Positions 60,304-64,000 of a DNA stretch of 64,000 nt are shown here, one piece after another. The notes beneath the pieces are model-generated. The model saw only the letters and a program-made list of their open reading frames with translations. It was not told the DNA's origin and made no database searches. The position numbers and the translations under genes were made by a program. This DNA comes from DAHUZL01 sp035533215 (GTDB lineage Bacteria; Chloroflexota; Dormibacteria; Aeolococcales; Bog-877): NCBI GenBank assembly GCA_035533215.1, contig DATLUG010000037.1, positions 18,993 to 82,992 of the forward strand, read 5' to 3'. How positions within the stretch are numbered: position 1 is the first letter of the stretch; every line of letters begins with the position of its first letter.

Positions 60304-61258
60304 GGTTCCCGAGGTGGCGAGGGGGTCGACGCCGGGCGAGGACGCCGGGTCGACCGCGAGCGGAGCACCGGCGGCGGAGCCGGCCGCGGCGCGGGGGCGG
60401 CCCCCGCTCCCGGTGTCCTCGCGCCGCCACCTCGCGGCCAGCCGGGCTCAGGAGAACTTCCCCATCGCGGCGTGGGCCCTGCGGCCCGGCCTTCGGAGCG
60501 AGCGAGCCGCCCTGTACGGGTTCTGTCGGACCGTGGACGACCTCGGGGACGACCAGGCGGGGGACCGCACCGCCCTGCTGGAGGCGTTCCGCGGCGAGCT
60601 GCGGCGCTGCTGGGGTGGCCGGCCCGACCACCCGGTGCTGCGCCACCTGCAGCCGGTGATCGTCCGCCACCGGCTCGACCCCGACCCGTTCGAGCGGCTG
60701 GTGGCGGCCAACCTCCAGGACCAGGTCGTCCAGCGGTACCGGGACTGGGACGAGCTGGTCGCCTACTGCACCCGGTCGGCCACCCCGGTGGGTGAGCTGG
60801 TGCTGGCCCTGGAGGGGATCCGAGACCGCCGCCGGGTCGGCCTCTCGGACGCGGTCTGCACCGGGCTCCAGCTCGCCAACATGTGGCAGGACATCGCCGC
60901 CGACCGAGCCCGCGGCCGCCGCTACCTGCCCCTGGCCGTGCTCACGGCGGCCGGGGCCCGTGAGGACGACTGGTGGCGGGGGGATCCGATGCCCCCCTTG
61001 CGAGCGGCGATGGCGGCGGCGGTGGCACGGGCCCGCCACGAGCTGCGCGCCGGGTGGCCGCTGGTGGGCGCCGTCACCGGCCTGCTCCGGGTCGAGATGG
61101 CGACCTTCATCCGCTCCGGCCTCGCCGCCTGTGCGGCGGTCGAGGCGGCCGGGGACCGGGTCTTCACCGAGAAGGCGAGGATCCCCGCCGGCGCCCGCCG
61201 GCGAGCGGTCATGGGAGCCCTCCCCGCCCTGTGGCGCCCGGGGCGGCGGCCGCGGTGA
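60287..61258 (+). CDS. hpnC: Hydroxysqualene synthase (HpnC)
   Basis: Converts presqualene diphosphate to hydroxysqualene in the HpnCDE route. 323 residues. ENFPIAAW is the HpnC tag; DxxxD pairs are TVDDLGDD and QDIAADRARGRRYLP. The N-terminal about 40 residues are Ala/Pro-rich and unconserved. GTGA overlap with hpnD. Confidence 0.9.
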   Translation: MPPPAEVPEVARGSTPGEDAGSTASGAPAAEPAAARGRPPLPVSSRRHLAASRAQENFPIAAWALRPGLRSERAALYGFCRTVDDLGDDQAGDRTALLEAFRGELRRCWGGRPDHPVLRHLQPVIVRHRLDPDPFERLVAANLQDQVVQRYRDWDELVAYCTRSATPVGELVLALEGIRDRRRVGLSDAVCTGLQLANMWQDIAADRARGRRYLPLAVLTAAGAREDDWWRGDPMPPLRAAMAAAVARARHELRAGWPLVGAVTGLLRVEMATFIRSGLAACAAVEAAGDRVFTEKARIPAGARRRAVMGALPALWRPGRRPR

Positions 61259-62172
61259 CGGGCGGCGAGCCGGGGGCGCCTCTGGTGGTGGTGGCCGAGG
61301 AGGTGCGCCTGGCCCACCGCGCCACCGCCCGCACCGTCCGGCGGGCGGCGGCCAACTTCTACTACCCATTCCTGCTCCTGCCCCCCCCCAAGCGCCGCGC
61401 CATCTACGCGCTGTACGGCTTCTGCCGGCGCGCGGACGACATCGCCGACGGGCCCGGCACCGCCGACGAGCGGCGACGCCGGCTGGAGCGGTTCCGGGGG
61501 GAGCTGACGGCGACGCTCGCCGGACGTCCGGGCTCACCGGCGTGGCTGGCGCTCGCCGACGCGGCCCACCGCTGCCGCCTCACCCCGTCCCACCTGCACA
61601 CGGTCATCGACGGCTGTGCCGCCGACTGCGCCCCGCTCGCCATCCAGACCCTCGCCGACCTGGAGCGCTACTGCTACGGCGTCGCCGGGGTGGTCGGCCT
61701 GCTGAGCTGCGAGATCTTCGGGTCGGTCCGACCCCGGGATCCCACGGTGCCGGCGCTGGCGGTGCGCCTGGGCTTCGCGATGCAGCTCACCAACGTGCTC
61801 CGCGACCTGCGCGAGGATGCCCTTCGCGACCGCTGCTACCTCCCCGCCGCCGACCTCGACCGCTTCGGCTGCACCGCGACGCAGTTGGCGGGGCCCCCCC
61901 TGCCGGGCCCCGCCGGCGAACCGGCGCGGAGGTTGATGCGCTTCGAGCTCCTGCGCGCCCGCGAGGCCTTCTCCGCCTCGCGCCCGCTCTTCGGTCGGCT
62001 GCCGCGCGACGCGCGCGGCTGTCCGGCCGCTCTCGCCGCCGTGTACGGGCGGCTCCTCTCCGCCATCGAGGCCCGCGGGTATGACGTCCAGTCGACCCGG
62101 GTCGGGCTCGGGCGCGCGGCCCGGGCCCGGGTCGTCGCCAGCGCCTGGGTGGGCGCGACCGTGGGCCGGTGA
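61255..62172 (+). CDS. hpnD: Presqualene diphosphate synthase (HpnD)
   Basis: Condenses two farnesyl diphosphates to presqualene diphosphate. 305 residues, GTG start. NFYYPFLLLPPPKRRAIYALY and CRRADDIAD, then NVLRDLREDALRDRCYLP, the HpnD pattern. It differs from the paralogous HpnC by the lack of ENFP and by the AIYALYGFCR stretch. Confidence 0.92.
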   Translation: MTGGEPGAPLVVVAEEVRLAHRATARTVRRAAANFYYPFLLLPPPKRRAIYALYGFCRRADDIADGPGTADERRRRLERFRGELTATLAGRPGSPAWLALADAAHRCRLTPSHLHTVIDGCAADCAPLAIQTLADLERYCYGVAGVVGLLSCEIFGSVRPRDPTVPALAVRLGFAMQLTNVLRDLREDALRDRCYLPAADLDRFGCTATQLAGPPLPGPAGEPARRLMRFELLRAREAFSASRPLFGRLPRDARGCPAALAAVYGRLLSAIEARGYDVQSTRVGLGRAARARVVASAWVGATVGR

Positions 62173-63587
62173 CCGGTCCGCGCCCGGGTCGCGCGGCCCC
62201 CCGGCGCCCCCGGACGGTTGTGGTCGGCGGAGGGCTGGCCGGGATCGCGGCCGCGCTGCGCCTGGCCGACCACGGGCACCGGGTGACGCTGGTGGAGCGG
62301 GCCCCGGTGCTGGGCGGCCTGTGCCGCTCGGTGACGGACCCCGTCGCCGGGCGGGTGGACACCGGCCAGCACGTCTTCCTCGGCTGCTGCACCGCCCTGG
62401 AGCGGTTCCTGCGCAGGATCGGCGCTGCCCCGGCGGTGCGGCAGCGGCGCCTGGAGCTGGTCATCGCCACCCCGGGCGGCCCCCGGACCGTTCGCACCCA
62501 GCCGCTCCCCTCCCCCCTGCACCTGGCCGCCGCACTGGGGCGCTGGCCCGGGCTCAGCACCGCCGACCGGGCGCGCGCGGCGGCCCTCGGCGTGCACACC
62601 GCCGCCCTCGACGACGACACCCTCGCTCGCCTCGACGATGTGCCCTGCCTGGGCTGGCTGCAGGGGCACGGGCAGTCGCTCGGCGCGTGCACCTGGCTGT
62701 GGGACCCGATCCTGGTCGCCAGCTGCAATGTCCCGCTGGCGCGCTGCAGCGCGGGGCTGGCGGCCTTCGTCATCCGCGAGGGGCTGATGCGCGGCTCCGG
62801 GTGGGCGGCGCTCCGGATCCCCGCCACCGATCTGTCGGCCTGGCTCGACCCGCCGGCGCGCGCCGCGCTCCAGGCCGCCGGCGTCGCCATCCACCGCCGC
62901 TGGCGGGCGACGGCGGTGGAGGCCGCTGCCGACGGCGGCCTGGTCCTGCGCGGGGGCCCCGCGGGGGCGGGCGACGGCGCCCTGGCAGCCGAGGCCGTGG
63001 TGCTGGCCGTCCCCGCCCGGGCCGCGCGCCGGCTCCTGCCCCCGGCGCTCCGCGAGGAGGCGGTGCTCACCGCCGCGGCCCATCTGCCCGATTCGCCGAT
63101 CGTCAACGGGCACCTCTTCTGCGATCGGCCGATCCTGCCCGGGACGGTGGTGGTCGCGCCCGCCAGCCCGCTGCAGTGGTGCTTCGATCGCACCGCGCTG
63201 GACCGACCCGGCGCGGGGGTGCCCCGGGGCCGGCCGGAGCTCTTCCACGTCGCCATCTCGCTGAGCGCCGCGGACGGGTGGGCGCAGGTGCCCGAGCAGG
63301 AGGTGGCGGCGCGGCTCTGGTCCGCCTGCCAGGACGTCTATCCGGCCGCTCGTCGAGCGCGGCTCCTGCACCACCGGGTGACCCGGGAGGCCCACGCCAC
63401 CTTCGCCGCCGGACCGGGGTCGGGACGGGCCCGACCGGGCCCGGCAACAGGACATCCCGGGATCGCCCTGGCCGGGAGCTGGACCGCGACCGGATGGCCC
63501 GCCACCATGGAGGGCGCGGTCCGAAGCGGCGAGGCGGCGGCCCGGACGGTGGTCGCGGGCCGGCTCGGCGCCGACACCGGCCTCTGA
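62169..63587 (+). CDS. hpnE: Hydroxysqualene reductase/dehydroxylase (HpnE), FAD-dependent
   Basis: Reduces hydroxysqualene to squalene. 472 residues, GTG start in GTGA overlap. FAD motif VVVGGGLAGIAAALRLADHG (about 17-36) and C-terminal GIALAGSWTATGWPATMEGAVRSG, the amine-oxidase-type FAD site. Last gene of the hopanoid operon. 276 bp of convergent spacer follow with no gene seen. Confidence 0.93.
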   Translation: MTGPRPGRAAPRRPRTVVVGGGLAGIAAALRLADHGHRVTLVERAPVLGGLCRSVTDPVAGRVDTGQHVFLGCCTALERFLRRIGAAPAVRQRRLELVIATPGGPRTVRTQPLPSPLHLAAALGRWPGLSTADRARAAALGVHTAALDDDTLARLDDVPCLGWLQGHGQSLGACTWLWDPILVASCNVPLARCSAGLAAFVIREGLMRGSGWAALRIPATDLSAWLDPPARAALQAAGVAIHRRWRATAVEAAADGGLVLRGGPAGAGDGALAAEAVVLAVPARAARRLLPPALREEAVLTAAAHLPDSPIVNGHLFCDRPILPGTVVVAPASPLQWCFDRTALDRPGAGVPRGRPELFHVAISLSAADGWAQVPEQEVAARLWSACQDVYPAARRARLLHHRVTREAHATFAAGPGSGRARPGPATGHPGIALAGSWTATGWPATMEGAVRSGEAAARTVVAGRLGADTGL

Positions 63588-63863
63588 CCGAGGCCCGCGG
63601 CCCGACCCCCGGGACCGGCCGATGACGGGGCCCGAGCCACGCGCCGAAGCGCGGGCGGGCCGACGCCCGTTTCGCAGCGGACCCCATGGCTCGCCCGGCG
63701 GCGCCACCATCCGGGCCGTCCCCGCCGGCCGTCCCCGCCCCCGGGCCCCTGCCGTTGCCAGGACCCGACGTCCGGCAGCCGGAGCCCGCCATCGCCCCCG
63801 TCCGTGCCACGTCGACGCAGGCCGTCCAGTCTGATCGGGGACGCTCGCTGGCCGGCGCGCCGG

Positions 63864-64000
63864 TCAGAGCGTCGAGCCGACACCGACGCCCTCGCGGACC
63901 GCGTCGATCAGCCGCCGCGGCGCGACCCAGTCACCCACCGCCAACGCGGGCAGATCGGGCACCGCCGCGCTGAGCTCGTCGATCAGCCGATCATTGGCCA
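63864..64000 (-). CDS. C-terminal end of a possible flavoprotein (partial)
   Basis: Reading the minus strand from the right edge gives 45 in-frame codons ending ...PALAVGDWVAPRRLIDAVREG and a TGA at 63866-63864. GDWVAPRRLIDA resembles the last FAD-binding segment of phytoene-desaturase or amine-oxidase proteins. The rest lies outside the window. Too short for a firm call. Confidence 0.45.
   Translation of the reverse strand, partial: ANDRLIDELSAAVPDLPALAVGDWVAPRRLIDAVREGVGVGSTL

Noticed and set aside
1..64000. CRISPR arrays, tRNA genes, prophage or transposase genes
   Set aside because: I saw no regularly spaced repeats, cloverleaf patterns, integrase, transposase or phage structural motifs.

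Overview
This 64 kb window comes from a very GC-rich bacterial chromosome. Genes are packed tightly, very often with 4-bp GTGA or ATGA stop/start overlaps, and GTG starts are common. The gene set is chromosomal housekeeping: a dcw division/cell-wall cluster, ileS of the type 2 form, rnpB of type A, lon, and a hopanoid pathway. Together with the high GC content this suggests a terrabacterial lineage such as Candidatus Dormibacterota, Chloroflexota or a relative. That placement is inference; no single marker settles it. I saw no prophage, insertion sequence, CRISPR array or tRNA gene.

Layout. 1-8661 (minus strand) is a translation/cofactor operon read as lspA, an rluD-like pseudouridine synthase, gmk, coaBC, priA, a KimA-like K+ transporter and fmt (cut by the left edge). 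8729-14763 (minus) holds a DksA/TraR-type zinc-finger gene, ileS, ftsZ and ftsA. 15103-39151 is the dcw cluster on the minus strand (mraZ, rsmH, ftsL, ftsI, mraY, ftsW, murG, a murC/mpl-type ligase, then ftsQ). It is split between the ligase and ftsQ by about 14 kb of surface-glycan genes on both strands: a flippase, four soluble glycosyltransferases (one fused to a GAF domain), a GT39-like membrane glycosyltransferase, a nucleotidyltransferase, a P-loop kinase-like protein, two tandem secreted phosphoesterases and a secreted TIM-barrel-like protein. murB, murD, murE, murF and ddl are absent from the cluster.

39520-39936 is the RNase P RNA gene. 40023-43571 encodes a dipeptide-type ABC importer without its ATPases. 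43712-46390 is trpD-trmK-zinc ribbon-rnhA, divergent from an esterase. 47304-48861 is a flavin oxidoreductase with a small zinc-binding protein. 49174-50962 holds a membrane pseudokinase and a NudL-type hydrolase. 50978-54285 is lon plus an MBL-fold hydrolase. 54604-56285 is a medium-chain dehydrogenase plus an SRPBCC protein. 56406-63587 (plus strand) runs ispH, polyprenyl synthase, shc, hpnC, hpnD, hpnE, a route from HMBPP to hopene.

How the genes work together. The mraZ and ftsA promoters are nearly the same sequence (TTGTG-N-N17-TACACT), so the two ends of the dcw cluster may be co-controlled. ftsQ overlaps the last glycan gene, so divisome FtsQ is probably translated from the glycan operon. 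Polyprenyl and hopanoid genes at the right end feed the membrane. Strongest points for follow-up are the glycan island inside dcw, the Mpl-like ligase in the murC position, the GT4-GAF fusion, the membrane pseudokinase, the duplicated cytosolic domain of the KimA-like transporter and apparently leaderless transcripts.
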